From Carposina sasakii (Eukaryota; Arthropoda; Insecta; Lepidoptera; Carposinidae), in the NCBI GenBank assembly GCA_014607495.2, contig CP053165.1, positions 6,588,906 to 6,652,905 on the forward strand: a stretch of 64,000 nt of DNA, read 5' to 3'. Shown in pieces: positions 11,929 to 21,955 of this stretch (position 1 is its first letter; the number at the start of each line of letters is the position of its first letter). The notes below the pieces were generated by a model. It made no database searches and had not been told where the DNA came from. It saw nothing but the letters and a program-made list of their open reading frames with translations. The position numbers were made by a program, and so were the translations under genes.

Positions 11929-12020
11929 GAAATCACATGTTTATTTCTCCGAATAGTATGATGAATTCCTAAGCAACTCAAGAATGTTCATACAATCTTG
12001 AAAAATAAACATGTGATTTC
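11929..12020. repeat. Family R imperfect hairpin, copy 1
   Basis: The outer arms GAAATCACATGTTTATTT and AAATAAACATGTGATTTC are inverted and perfect over 18 bp. The interior is weakly inverted and contains AAGCAACTCAAGAATGTTCA. The same core occurs at 50,851-50,985. It forms the inner part of the family N arms. Confidence 0.7.
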
Positions 12021-12086
12021 GAGTTTGTAATTCCGGGGATAGGTTCTCAAGAATGGGCTATATTTATAGCATTTCACTTAACATAC

Positions 12087-12328
12087 ATTTATTGTATGCA
12101 GTGACACAGATGGTGTAGTCATACATATAGTAGTTGGCGCCCTCGCCCAGGGGAGCTGTTTGAAGAAACACACTCCACTATAATATTACGAGTATCTGTG
12201 AATGACGTAAGCACACCTATAATTGGCACATACATCAGATTTTTTGTTGTAAGTGTAATTATTGTTGCTCTTAATGTATGTTCTGTAAGTGTGTCTAAAT
12301 AAATAAATAAAAAATAAATAAATAAATA
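12087..12328 (+). mobile_element. Family P retroposon with (AAAT)n tail and 7-bp target duplication
   Basis: The unit starts ATTTATTGTATGCAGTGACA and ends in AAATAAATAAATAAAAAATA-type repeats (12,297-12,328). The duplication AACATAC flanks it at 12,080-12,086 and 12,329-12,335. It interrupts the right arm of family N exactly where the left arm is continuous. A related head lies at 1206-1335. No internal RNA polymerase III boxes were convincing. SINE-like by tail and duplication. Confidence 0.75.
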
Positions 12329-12355
12329 AACATACTCTTTTTGTTACACCCTGTA

Positions 12356-13195
12356 TATATTATCTTCGTGGACGATAGTTCGCTAATTCGTGCAACCGCA
12401 TGTAGGCCGAGGTAGAAATCGTTCGCTATCTGGTATGCGCGGTGAAAATAGTCATGTTTACATAAATTGTTTATTCGAAATTAGTGTTCGAATTTTAACG
12501 GTGTTTATTGTCTCTGGTTTTAAAGTTATACGACCTCTTTTGCCTATTACAGTACTCATTTTTTGTCTCTAATTTTAAAGGTGTAAAACCTCTTTCCCGA
12601 TACTTAGTGGCTATTCTGGACTCAGCATTTCAGTGTTAGAAAAGTATCATGTTGCCATCAGGTTTATTGATCTAGGTTGACTGGGTTCAGATTACCACTT
12701 TCCTAAGATATAATATGATATGATACTGTAGAAATTATTGTAGTGCAGTACATTAGTAAAATTGCATAGTAACTTAATAAATCTACCTAAGTAGCTAAAG
12801 TTAACACACGAATTATAATGATTACCTGTATTTACCCGTAGGTATGGTTAAATAGATATAATGGCTGTCCGGTGATTATGGTTTAGAAACTAAAAAAATG
12901 TGTTTGCACGTTACAAAAACAAGTAATCCAAATATGATAGTAAGTAAATAAACAAATTACCTTAAAATTATTTAATTTTATGAAACTGTCCAAACTCAGG
13001 TAGTCTCCTTCGTAAAAAAAATACCTTGTTATACCTAATAAAGTATTGACCTAATACTTCATTATATCTAATTGATTTGAAGAGCGTATGTAATTTGAGT
13101 CAGGATACACCTCCGGCTCCACATTACCTGCCAATCACTCGAGCGAGAATTTTCGAACTCGTAATTTTATATAATTACAAACAAAACGTACTTAC
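12356..13195. other. AT-rich sequence, no recognised feature
   Basis: The open frame 12,390-12,572 shows no family resemblance. Two near-identical phrases (TCTCTGGTTTTAAAGTTATA at 12,511 and TCTCTAATTTTAAAGGTGTA at 12,565) suggest a small local duplication. Confidence 0.45.
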
Positions 13196-13389
13196 ACAAT
13201 CGACAATCCGGCTGAAGGATCAGCAAAAACCCGACAAAAAATCCAAATGGGTATGAACACAGCACTGGCCACCGGCACAATTTAAAAGTAGAAGAATTAA
13301 ATTTTAAATTGCATTTAGAAGCGTCGATGTTCGAACGTAACCGGCCACATAGAGTCGTCCGGACCAACACAAGTCAACTTTCAAACTGA
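13196..13389 (-). promoter_or_regulatory. Candidate minus-strand first exon with upstream GC patch
   Basis: On the minus strand, a CG-rich patch (13,395-13,440) is followed by TCTCAGTTTG, which resembles the arthropod TCAGT initiator (about 13,386-13,392). About 195 nt later comes GTAAGT at 13,195-13,190, a consensus splice donor. The stretch stays open in one frame but has no ATG in it, so it would be 5' untranslated. This is inference from three short signals. Chance is a real alternative. Confidence 0.2.
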
Positions 13390-13440
13390 GATTCCTTCGC
13401 CGGCTTGAAGCGGCCGAGGAATGCCGCGCTGCAACTCGAG

Positions 13441-14020
13441 TTAGTTATTTTTCAAACTATCTACATGTTTGGAAAAACGACGCTGTGGAACGAGTTTACA
13501 GTACGCTTTTACGATTATTTGTAAACTTATTTGCTGTTTGATAGGTTTATTTGTTAATTTAAGATTTTTATTGCAGTGCTGGTGAAATCTGCAGACGGAT
13601 AACTATTGCATTATGCTGAATAAAAAGATACGACACAATCGTCATGAAATATCTATCCTGAAAGTCTGTCATATGAAACTTCGCAGTTGACTTGTGCACC
13701 TGATAAAATTTTGTTTAGGTGTATACAATATTAAGTACAATACAAGTGTATGCAGCACTTTTTGTCTGTCTAAGTACCTATAAGGGAGGTAGGTATATAC
13801 AATTTACACTTAAATAGGCATCTAAGTGAATTCGTACCTACTCGTAATAGGTGCTGAAATGTAAAAGAGTTGCATCGTAATAAAGCTCTTCCTTCCAGCA
13901 AGCCTAGCATGGCCTGCGAAACACGATATGATAAACCGATTTATCGACATTGAGCCTGTCAAAATACGATAAATATAGCTGCCATGTTGAATTTTGTATA
14001 GAGACGACTGTCGCGTAACG
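13441..14020. other. AT-rich sequence, no recognised feature
   Basis: No repeat shared with other parts of the window and no open frame of note. Confidence 0.5.
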
Positions 14021-14182
14021 TCTTAGATAGCCTAATAGATAAATAAATAAAAGGATGATTAATTAAAATATAAGTTTATTACAATGAATAATTTATAATA
14101 AATACAAGTAAAATACACTAAATAGAACGCGACCTGAATGAAGTGTGAAGTGAGGGTGAAGGCGTGTGGAGTGTGTTCCAGT
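14021..14182 (-). mobile_element. Possible LTR or 3' untranslated remnant
   Basis: Read on the minus strand, this follows directly after the short open frame below. It contains an AATAAA-type signal in the context TTGTAATAAACTTATATTTT near 14,070, with T-rich and TATTTATTTATC sequence after it. That layout fits a retroelement 3' end with polyadenylation signal. A second LTR is not visible, so the assignment is tentative. Confidence 0.3.
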
Positions 14183-14284
14183 TTATAGATCGGCACTCGA
14201 AGTAAGAATCATTATTTTTGGCCGTCGATTTTTATTGAAGGCTTCAGCTTGATTGACAAGTTCTTGAATGTCGAATCGATATTC
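14183..14284 (-). pseudogene. Short C-terminal coding remnant, family not recognised
   Basis: About 33 codons are open on the minus strand to a TAA at 14,183-14,185, after an in-frame stop upstream. The reading has a balanced, protein-like composition (…DIQELVNQAEAFNK…), unlike the AT-driven frames around it. Its position just upstream of a candidate polyadenylation region suggests the end of a retroelement gag or pol frame. I do not recognise the family. Confidence 0.3.
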
Positions 14285-14774
14285 TTAATATGTATGAAGG
14301 TTTAGTGTAGGTACAGAAATGAGGAAGAATGCATGGAAAGGTTGAATTGTGAGTTTGGATTGATGAACGGGATGATGAAAGAAAGCCTGATGCTACACGA
14401 TACGATATCATACAATACGATATCCACGATGCGTGGTCATGCTAGGGGGGCTGATTTATTCATTTAGATTAATTTAGAAAGATCGAGAAACAAGTAGAAA
14501 CAAGTATTGAAGTCACTATCTAATATTGTTAATCGAACTCTTATATACCTATATTTATGTGTGGATATGAAGTGTCCAAACACGTGCCATAGAATAGTGT
14601 CAATAGCTGTAACCTATAATGACCTATATCACATACGTGACTACACATGCATCGTGATTATAAACGAAGGAAATTTGAATTAGAATAAGGGTGATTAGTC
14701 GTCGCGACTACGAATATTCCAATTTATGGAATGACATCTAAACGTTTTTATAATTTTTTTTTGTACCAACACAG
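14285..14774. other. AT-rich sequence, no recognised feature
   Basis: Contains a local duplication around 14,398-14,425 (ACGATACGATATC with ACAATACGATATCC). Nothing else is evident. Confidence 0.45.
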
Positions 14775-15095
14775 CGATGCGGGGTTTCTCTAGAATAGGT
14801 AGCTACATCAGCTGCATTTCCTTCTGTGCATGTTGTAAGAGTCGTCTAAAGAACTCGGGCATTCTCCTAGGCGATAAGCTAGCAACACTGCTATCATTGA
14901 TCATTTACATTACTAAAGACAATGGCTGTATGGGCTTAGTTCCCCTTATCTTTCCTTCGGGATAAACTGCAATGTAAAAAAAAATTGATCATTTACATCT
15001 GTTCCTGTTATGGTTAACGTGGTTGTGGGATCTCCTATAAGATCGTTCCTATTCTAGTTCTGGCTACCCCATTTTGGGAACACGGCCGTGTCTAT
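14775..15095 (-). repeat. Family B copy 5, longest, with an insertion
   Basis: The minus strand carries nearly the whole family: GACACGGCCGTGTTCCC at the right edge (15,095), AATGGGGTAGCCAGAACTAG, a GGAGATCCCAC block, ATGTAAATGATCAAT, GCTTATCGCC-AGGAG and CTTACAACATG, ending in the GATGCAGCTGATG-like block near 14,805. It is split by a 73-bp insert with a 15-bp duplication (next entry). Confidence 0.75.
14911..14983 (+). mobile_element. Poly(A)-tailed insert with 15-bp target duplication
   Basis: The duplication ATTGATCATTTACAT lies at 14,896-14,910 and 14,984-14,998 without mismatch. Between them is a 73-bp piece ending AATGTAAAAAAAA. This is the form left by a severely 5'-truncated poly(A) retrotransposon (Jockey/I/R1-like LINEs end this way) or a short retroposed RNA. 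The remaining body is too short to name. Confidence 0.7.
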
Positions 15096-15099
15096 ATGT

Positions 15100-15575
15100 C
15101 AGGATGTTTGTGACAGCCAGGCAAATATTGATATGGCAACTTCAGACCATGATTCTGAGGCGAAAGCCACAGATAAATTTTCGCAGGAAAATTCCGAATT
15201 TTCCTACATTTTTTTTTCCTTTTTTCCAAGAAAAAAATTGTGCGGTCCGTTTCAGTAGGCCTTAAATAATGACTTAAAAACAAAAATTTTGCCGATAGAT
15301 GATTTAAAAAAAAAATTGGTCCCAAAAAAATTCAAATTTTAATCAACCCCAATGGAGAGTCACAAGTGATCCAAAAAACAGCACTGTATCACAAAACAAC
15401 CAATAAGCCAATTTAACTAGTCACAGATCACTCGATACAGTTAGCGCGGAAAGCAAACATTGCGGATAATCAAATTAAAAATGAATTTCCTGCTAGTAAT
15501 AACACTGTCGTATAACTCAAAACAATGGTACTTGTTGAGCATTTCAGTATTTGCCTGGCTGTCACACACATCCTG
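15100..15575 (+). mobile_element. Family D element, full copy 2 (476 bp)
   Basis: The left end CAGGATGTTTGTGACAGCC and right end TTTGCCTGGCTGTCACACAC ATCCTG form ~31-bp terminal inverted repeats. The copy is the same length as that at 21,480 and collinear with it. The interior has A/T-rich stretches and GGAGTCACAAGTGATCC. It encodes no transposase, so it is non-autonomous. The ends resemble families C and N. Confidence 0.8.
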
Positions 15576-16090
15576 TATAAATAAGCACAAAATACAGTGT
15601 TATTAAAAGAAAAAGCTCGACTCTACTAATGTCTAGAATAAAATCCTGTCTCGTTATAATGTCATAAATCACAAGTTTTTTTTTTAATACAGTCGTTAAC
15701 AACCTGTCACACACAATCATGTAAACACAATCAATTAAAACTAGTTTGACCCAAATATCCATAATACTTACTTGCACCCACGTTCAATGTCTTTTCCACT
15801 GTAATTTAGTTTATGCTCATTAAAAATATTGCCAAATATGTACGTAACAACTTCAACCAGTTATACAGCAGTTGCATTTGTGCTGAGGGAATATACTCTC
15901 TTTACCATGGGGCAAATGGCTCATATTTCAGTGTTAGTTTATTAATAAAGTATATTTCTGATATGCTTTTTTACATACTACAATCACCTTTCAATTATTA
16001 GTAAAGTCGTATTACCTTTACCTTGTGTGATTGTGTTTTTCTGTCCTTTTGTATGAGGAAGTGGTGTGGTTATCAACATTTTATAAAGTA
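15576..16090. other. AT-rich sequence, no recognised feature
   Basis: Open frames at 15,562-15,777 (minus) and 15,813-16,001 (plus) have no recognisable relatives and look like chance. Confidence 0.5.
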
Positions 16091-16290
16091 CTAGTGGACG
16101 CCTGCGACTCCGTCTGCGTGGACTGCAGAAAAAACAAAATGTCGAAGTTATCCGCGATAAAAACGATGTTAAGTGGGACCTGTCACACATATTCCTGAAA
16201 ACTACATCTACCTATATATCGGTTTAGCCGTTTCTGAGATTAGCGTGCACAAACATACAGATATACAGACAAAATAGAAAAACATTGTTT
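16091..16290 (-). mobile_element. Family S CTAG-ended element, copy 1
   Basis: On the minus strand the element ends GGAGTCGCAGGCGTCCACTAG followed by T. The upstream blocks TTTTTTCTGCAGTCCACGC and AACGGCTAAACCGATATATA are typical of abundant insect repeats with a 'gcg-aagtcgcgggc' stem near the 3' end. A 3' CTAG followed by T matches the Helitron rule (CTRR, insertion 5' of T). Helitron-like is an inference. The 5' end is indistinct. Confidence 0.5.
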
Positions 16291-16785
16291 TGTGTTCTCT
16301 TGCGTGTATAAAGGCCGCCCATTATAATTTTTTCAATATATTTTCCATGTACAGAAATCGATCCGTTACAATTTTATTATATAGGTATGTATAGAGAGAA
16401 AGATATGTAGATGTATAGGTATAGATAGAAGAAGATAGATTATAATTCACAGAATATGTGACTAGAAAACAAAGCTAACACAAAAGTTTATTTTATTCAG
16501 GGGAAATTCTCTATTTAGTTTTTACACATTTTTAAATAATAAAACTAATTCTAAAAGGAAGTCAAGTAAAAGAGTTCAACGACCGGAAGTGTACATCGTA
16601 TTGCGGAATATGACGTCAAGTGAAAAAAGAACTTACAATAAGTAAGTATAGTCGCTATTTCTTACACTTTCATTTACTTTCATTACCTAACTGACTGTTT
16701 GAAATATTTACTTTGTTTTTACATTACTTTGTAAATTTAAGTTTAACAAACTTGCTGTTTGGATATACAGACATATGCACAGTGC
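16291..16785. other. AT-rich sequence with one perfect TGACGTCA
   Basis: A purine-rich stretch (AGATAGAAGAAGATAGATT) lies near 16,420. A perfect 8-bp CRE-like palindrome TGACGTCA is at 16,611-16,618. In isolation it is weak evidence of regulation. Confidence 0.4.
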
Positions 16786-16955
16786 ACACGACTCTGTTCC
16801 TGAAATACAGAAGCCAAGACTGTAGAATCATAAAGGAGATGACAGAGCCACGTTTAGCATATCGGGGGCAGATGTAAATGATCAGTGACAAGTTGCTAGC
16901 TTATCACTTGAGAGAATGACAGAGATTCTTGGTCGGCTCTTACAACATACTATCA
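16786..16955 (+). repeat. Family B copy 6
   Basis: This carries GTAGAATCATAAAGGAGATG, CCACGTTTAGCATATCGGGG, GATGTAAATGATCAGTGACA, AGTTGCTAGCTTATCACTTG and GGTCGGCTCTTACAACATAC. It is one of the best preserved copies. The SINE below inserted into its 3' edge. Confidence 0.8.
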
Positions 16956-17160
16956 TAAAATTATTAATAAAGAAATGGAAAAAATTCCTCACCCGGGTGG
17001 TAATCGAACCCACGACCTCTGCATTCCGCGTGTCAGTGCTCTAACCACTGAGCCACCGGGTCAATTACTTGGATGACGAATTTTACCATCTCTTTTCTAA
17101 ATTACATATTGGCAACGTTACTTTTCATCCCGATAGCTATACACTAGCCAAATCTCGGCA
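16956..17160 (-). mobile_element. Family H tRNA-like SINE, copy 1, 12-bp target duplication
   Basis: The duplication AACATACTATCA flanks it at 16,944-16,955 and 17,161-17,172 with no mismatch, which fixes both ends (205 bp). On the minus strand it starts TGCCGAGATTTGGCTAGTGT. It runs through ~110 bp of non-tRNA body, then a tRNA-like module with box A-like TGGCTCAGTGGTTAGAG and box B-like GGGTTCGATTACC, and ends in a short TTCTTTATTAATAATTTTAT tail. The tRNA-like part therefore sits at the 3' side, the reverse of a usual SINE. The copy is 5'-truncated relative to others. Confidence 0.85.
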
Positions 17161-17172
17161 AACATACTATCA

Positions 17173-20073
17173 ACCAAGGCGCCGCTGACACGATTCTAAA
17201 AAAAATTCGTTTGCAAGCTACGATAGTTCCTTGTCATACTCTTTACTGCTTCATACCAATCTGTTCATTGTATCAATATTTTTTTTAAAAGTTACATAAA
17301 ATGAGCCTTCGTCTTGAGAAACCGAAAACAACAGGAGAGGGCATAAAAATCATTGTTAAGAATATTCTTACGTTTGACATCTGTGTTAGTCAGCCAATAT
17401 TTTAATTGTTTTACATTTTGTCAATAGTATAAAAGTCTATTGAAATGTTTTTATAACTTTCTATTAAAGGTTAGTTTACTAACGCGCTGCAAACTAAACA
17501 CTGGCGCCTAAGTTGATATACATGGAAGAAGATGCAGCTGATGTTTAGTGAAGCTCCGTATCAGCACAGGACATAATAAAAGTATGTTTTATGTAATTCA
17601 CACAGTTGATAAAATATTTGCAATTGAAATGCCTGCTTTCGGATGTTTAGTTAAAATAACCAAATACATAGTGTTCTTCCAATGTCCAAATAACTGTTGG
17701 GTATGTGTGTGCATTGCATTCTATCATGGTACAACGGAAAATATTTTTATTAGGTTATTTATTTACGCAAAAATTAGTAGGCACTTATATGTACCTATAT
17801 TTTACCCTATTTTAACCTATTAAAATGTATGAAAATTGTATAAAAACAGTCTAGGTCTATACAAATGTGCTAATTAAGGTTCTTACTTATATTAGTTTTA
17901 TATGTTAATATGTGGGAGTTTGTAAGTTATGTATTTGTATATTTTATTTTGTAGAGTACGTATGAATTTTACATGGGACAAATTAAATAATGATAGGACT
18001 CAATCTTTTAATATTCTTCCTAGAATACATTTTTATATTTCGGTGTACAACTAAACTCATTGTTATTGATCAGTGATTATTTCAAAAAGGAAGTTAGGGC
18101 AATATTTACAGTTTCTTATTAGAAAAAAAGTGCTTACTAACGGTGTAGTTTAGTCTATTTCGGACCAATATAATTATTGTAAAACAATATTTTTTGCGAT
18201 ACCTACCTACTTAATACATTTTAATTAGCCGGCCGCCCTAGGCAATGCTTCCCACTGAACGTCAGTAATTATTCAAAATAATATACAACAAAAACACAGG
18301 AAAAGACCATTTTAAAATTAAATGGCACCAATATATTACCGAATTTTTATTAATTACATACAAATTGGAAAATATAGGTATAGTGCGTGTACATAAAAAG
18401 TTTACAAGCGGCCTTATTACGTTACTAATTATCATGTGAAGGAGAGGTATGAGTATTTCGCGTGACTTTTAGTGTTTAATTTTGCGGTTAATGTTTTTAA
18501 GCTGGATAATTGAATTTGGTTAGTTAACACGTTTGGTAGGTGTAATCAGTTTTATAACAGCCTATTAAGTATTTATTTACCCCTGTAGGTAGGTACTATT
18601 AGTGTATTATAGGTATATCTAGTTGCTATATTAAATGGATTAAGTTGTACTTATGTGTTTATTACCTACATTATTATTTTCCTCAAATGACGAAAAAAAT
18701 ATTATTTAACCTTATTATCATTAAAATAAGCTCTAAATATAAAGAATGGACAGTTAGTTCCACTAGATGTTATATGTCACGTATACAATAGATTTTACAA
18801 CGGTATATAGCAGATGAGCGCCGTTGTCGTAAGAATATGATCTACTTTACAGTTATATGATAGTAATAGGTACATGCAATGTCATGTCATGTTGAACTAG
18901 GTGGTAATAGAAACCCTTCATCTTCATCATTTTAGCTATGAGAAGTTCACAACTGAACATAGAGTCCCAATTAAAGAATTCACCGTTATTGTATTTGTCT
19001 GTCCGTATTGGGCAGGTGCGAGTGTTTATAAGGCACTATTGATTCCTCTGATGGTACTAATTTACTTTATGTTTGAAATAAGAGGATTCCCTTTTCTATT
19101 GTGTGAGAGTGAGAGAGACTACAGAGACACAACAGAGAGTGCCTAAACATTTCTTACACTAACCAATTAAGAAAATTACTTAAAAAATAAGATAGTTGAA
19201 TTTGCAAAGCGAGAAACAGTACCTAATGTACTGAAGAAACAGTCAAAGTCTACCGTAAACATTTTTTGTTTCTCCGAATACAAAATGGACAATATTTTAA
19301 ATATCGTGGAAATAATTGTAGTATACTGCAAATCCTATACCCGGTAAACTACCGTTGTATCGTAGATTCGTGGCTTCGGCGCACGCGCATGCAAATCGAC
19401 GAGGTAATATGTCAAATCAACCGTAACGTAGAGTTTTAAATTTATAAGCTAAAGCGGACAGAGTCAATTATTTTTAGATTAAGGTTTTTAATTTAGTGGT
19501 TTATTGAAATACATTGAATTACAGGGTCTAAACTATGCAGTTTCTACGTAGTCTTCCGCTGAACTGATCTGAGTCCATTGTATCTTGCTAACACTTTGTT
19601 TTCTATATGTGTTCGAAAAGACCGATCAAAGATCAAATGTAACATCGTACCTACATACCTAGATAATTATAAAAAAATATTAAAATTTGTAAAGTAGGCA
19701 CATTGTGATTTGCATTTCTAGAAGTCAATTAATCTGTGAGCTATCACACCTGCACTTGTGTTGCTGATATACACATAGTGAGATGTCGAGTCGAACGTAA
19801 TATTTTTTTCTGAGTTTAACCTTACAACGTAACTTAATTTAAAATAACTTGGTGTTACGTTGGTCTGGTCGCTTATAACTTGAGCAGAGAGAATTATGTG
19901 TCATTTGAGATACAGCAAGTGGGCGTACCTTCGCTTTCCAATATTAACCATTTGTTTTTATTATTACGAGTAAACGCGACGAGGGAAAGGTTGGAAACGC
20001 TACGTGCCTGATATCTTCCTATTACGGTTATGATATAATAGGATGAGTGGGACGATTCCTTTTACAGTAACTG
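17173..20073. other. Long AT-rich stretch, no gene recognised
   Basis: A fragment GGAAGAAGATGCAGCTGATG at 17,523 matches the extreme 3' block of family B (copy 8 has GGAAAGAGATGCAGCTGATG). Open frames at 17,548-17,823 and 18,901-19,146 have no recognisable domain. Otherwise nothing is seen. Confidence 0.5.
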
Positions 20074-20525
20074 GAAATGATAATCATCATTTACAGCCCT
20101 GAGAAGTCCACTGTTGGACATAGGCCTCCCCCAACAACCTCCATTCCGACCGGTCGGAAGCAGCCTGCATCCAACCGACGCCCGCAACCTTGGCCAGGTC
20201 ATCCGTCCACCTCGCGGGTGGCCTTCCCACGCTGCGCTTGCCGATACGTGGTATCCACTCTAGAACTTTCCGACTCCATCGGCCATCAGTTCTTCGAGCT
20301 ATGTGCCCTGCCCATTGCCACTTCAGCTTGCTGGACCGTTCAGCTATGTCGGTGATCTTTGTATGTCTGCGGATCTCCTCATTTCTGATTCGATCACGCA
20401 GAGAGATCCCAAGCATAGCTCTCTCCATCGCTCGCTGTGCGATCCTGAGCTTTTTTATGAGGCACATAGTTAGAGACCACGTCTCGGCACCGTAGGTCAT
20501 CACCGGCAGCACGCACTGGTTTAAA
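20074..20525 (-). pseudogene. RTE-type LINE, C-terminal end of the reverse transcriptase protein, 5'-truncated
   Basis: About 146 codons are open on the minus strand from the truncation near 20,525 to a TGA at 20,087-20,089. The reading has the conserved post-catalytic region of insect RTE-clade polyproteins: NQCVLPVMTYGAETWSLT, AQRAMERAMLGISLRDRIR, KLKWQWAGHIARR, GRPPARWTDDL and GEAYVQQWTS. In the intact element the protein has an apurinic endonuclease domain and a reverse transcriptase domain upstream of this part; both are absent here. A short TGATGATTATCAT tail follows the stop, as expected of RTE 3' ends. No frameshift lies within the retained part, so the insertion is fairly young. The first residues at the open 5' edge come from the adjoining G-tract and repeat, not the LINE. 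Confidence 0.85.
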
Positions 20526-20533
20526 CTACTCAT

Positions 20534-20545
20534 GGGGGGGGGGGG
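20534..20545. repeat. G12 homopolymer at the LINE truncation junction
   Basis: Twelve consecutive G residues (12 C on the LINE strand) separate the LINE fragment from the GC-rich repeat next to it. Long mononucleotide G runs are rare in AT-rich DNA and are a usual spot for sequencing length errors. Confidence 0.8.
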
Positions 20546-20700
20546 TTTGGACCGTAACCCGCCACGCTGGTCCAATGCGTGTTGGCGGGTCGCCAGAGCC
20601 TCGTTCGTTGTTCTGCAGGGTGCACCGCGAGCAGGTGAGGATGGCTTGGGTCCCGTTAGAAGTTATATGGGACCCCATACACCCCAATGATAATACAGGA
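20546..20700 (-). repeat. GC-rich interspersed repeat fragment, unclassified
   Basis: This GC-rich piece reads GACCCGCCAACACGCATTGG and ACCTGCTCGCGGTGCACCCT on the minus strand. Its composition is far above the surroundings, and the phrase is one I associate with repetitive lepidopteran DNA. It may be another part of a LINE, and its abutment with the RTE fragment may be a chimeric insertion. Family uncertain. Confidence 0.4.
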
Positions 20701-21479
20701 AGGTAAATAATGAGCATCGATTTACTTCGTGTTTCTGATTTTATTTGTTTTATTTAATTTATAAAACAAATAATTGCTTTGTTTGTGATAAAGTATAAGT
20801 ACGTAAATAAAAATAGGCATTGCTATTAAGTAGGTAGGTATATCGGTTTCGAACAATATAACAAAAATAATTTACAAAATGTCTTTAAAATACACACTAA
20901 TTTAAATTAGCTTTGACCTACATACTTATTGCTACGCCTATTATTTTTCTTGAAGAACTGTATCAATTTTACTAAACATAATTCTATGATTTTATGTTTT
21001 TGATATGCTAACTGTCCCTTCCGATTGGAAATGGCACGTCACTTATAAAGGACTCTGAAAAGATGGCGCGTCTAGTTTAGATATAGCTATGATTCGATAT
21101 TTAATGTGAATTATTAGTTAAACGAGTCATTAATAAAAAATTGGGGTTTTTAAATAGCAGTAGCACGGACGATATCCGTAACGCGTGCAACGAAATACTA
21201 TAGATAACCTAGCGCGATGCAAGGTCTTTGAGCTAGCCTAGCTACTTACTACGAAGAAAATGCGCACCTGTCATGACTACGCTATTGTAGTTTATCTAAC
21301 TATTTACAATACATTGCTGTTTTAAAAAGATTTTTTTTTAATCTTAGACAGCTGTAATCACAAGGCGTACCTACATGGAAAAATAAACTAGCGCCTAAAT
21401 TTATCTTTTCCAACGGAAAATTTCAACTTCCAATTCATCACTTCAGCCCTTTTGGTTATAATTGACGTTCGTGACAACA
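20701..21479. other. AT-rich sequence, no recognised feature
   Basis: No repeat shared with the window and no convincing frame. Confidence 0.5.
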
Positions 21480-21955
21480 CAGGGTGTTTGTGACAGCCAG
21501 GCAAATATTGATACCATGACTTCAGACCATAATTTTGAGGCGGAAAGCACTGAAAATTTTCGCAGGAAAATTCCAAAATTTTCCGACCTTTTTTATATTT
21601 TCAGAAAAAAAAATTGTTCAGTTCATTTAATTAGGCTTTAGATAATGACTTAAAAATAAAATTTTAACCAAAAGATAATTTTCAAAAAAAAACGTTGCCC
21701 TAAAAATGTTCAAAAACCTCATCAACCTTAATGGAGAGTCACAAGTGATCCAAAAAACAGGAATGTGTCACACAATAACCAATAAGCCCATTTAATTGGT
21801 CACAGGATCGTCCGATACCATTAGAGCAGAGAGCAAAGATTACTGATAATCAAATCAAAAATACTTTTCCTGCAAGTAATAACACTGCCGTATAACTCAA
21901 CAGAATGGTACTTGTTCAGCATTTCAGTATTTGCCTGGCTGTCACCCACACCCTG
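21480..21955 (+). mobile_element. Family D element, full copy 3 (476 bp)
   Basis: The left end CAGGGTGTTTGTGACAGCC and right end GCCTGGCTGTCACCCACAC CCTG form ~31-bp inverted repeats. The copy is collinear and equal in length with copy 2 and closer to an intact consensus. No target duplication is certain. No coding capacity. Confidence 0.85.

Larger units (their letters stand above)
11260..12355. mobile_element. Family N CAGGGTG-ended element, host of two insertions
   Basis: The left end TACAGGGTGTAACAGAAGGG is mirrored at the right end (TTTTTGTTACACCCTGTA). Similarity continues inward: GCGAAATGCTATTTAAATAG on the left matches the complement of CTATATTTATAGCATTTCAC at 12,059-12,078, and both sides reach GAAATCACA. 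Removing the two inserts described below restores an inverted-repeat element of about 270 bp. The outer flanks read TTA-TA and TA-TA, consistent with a TA target duplication and a Tc1/mariner-like non-autonomous element. That class is inferred. Confidence 0.7.

Noticed and set aside
12297..12328. AAAT run as an independent microsatellite
   Set aside because: It is the tail of the family P insertion, ending exactly at the target duplication.
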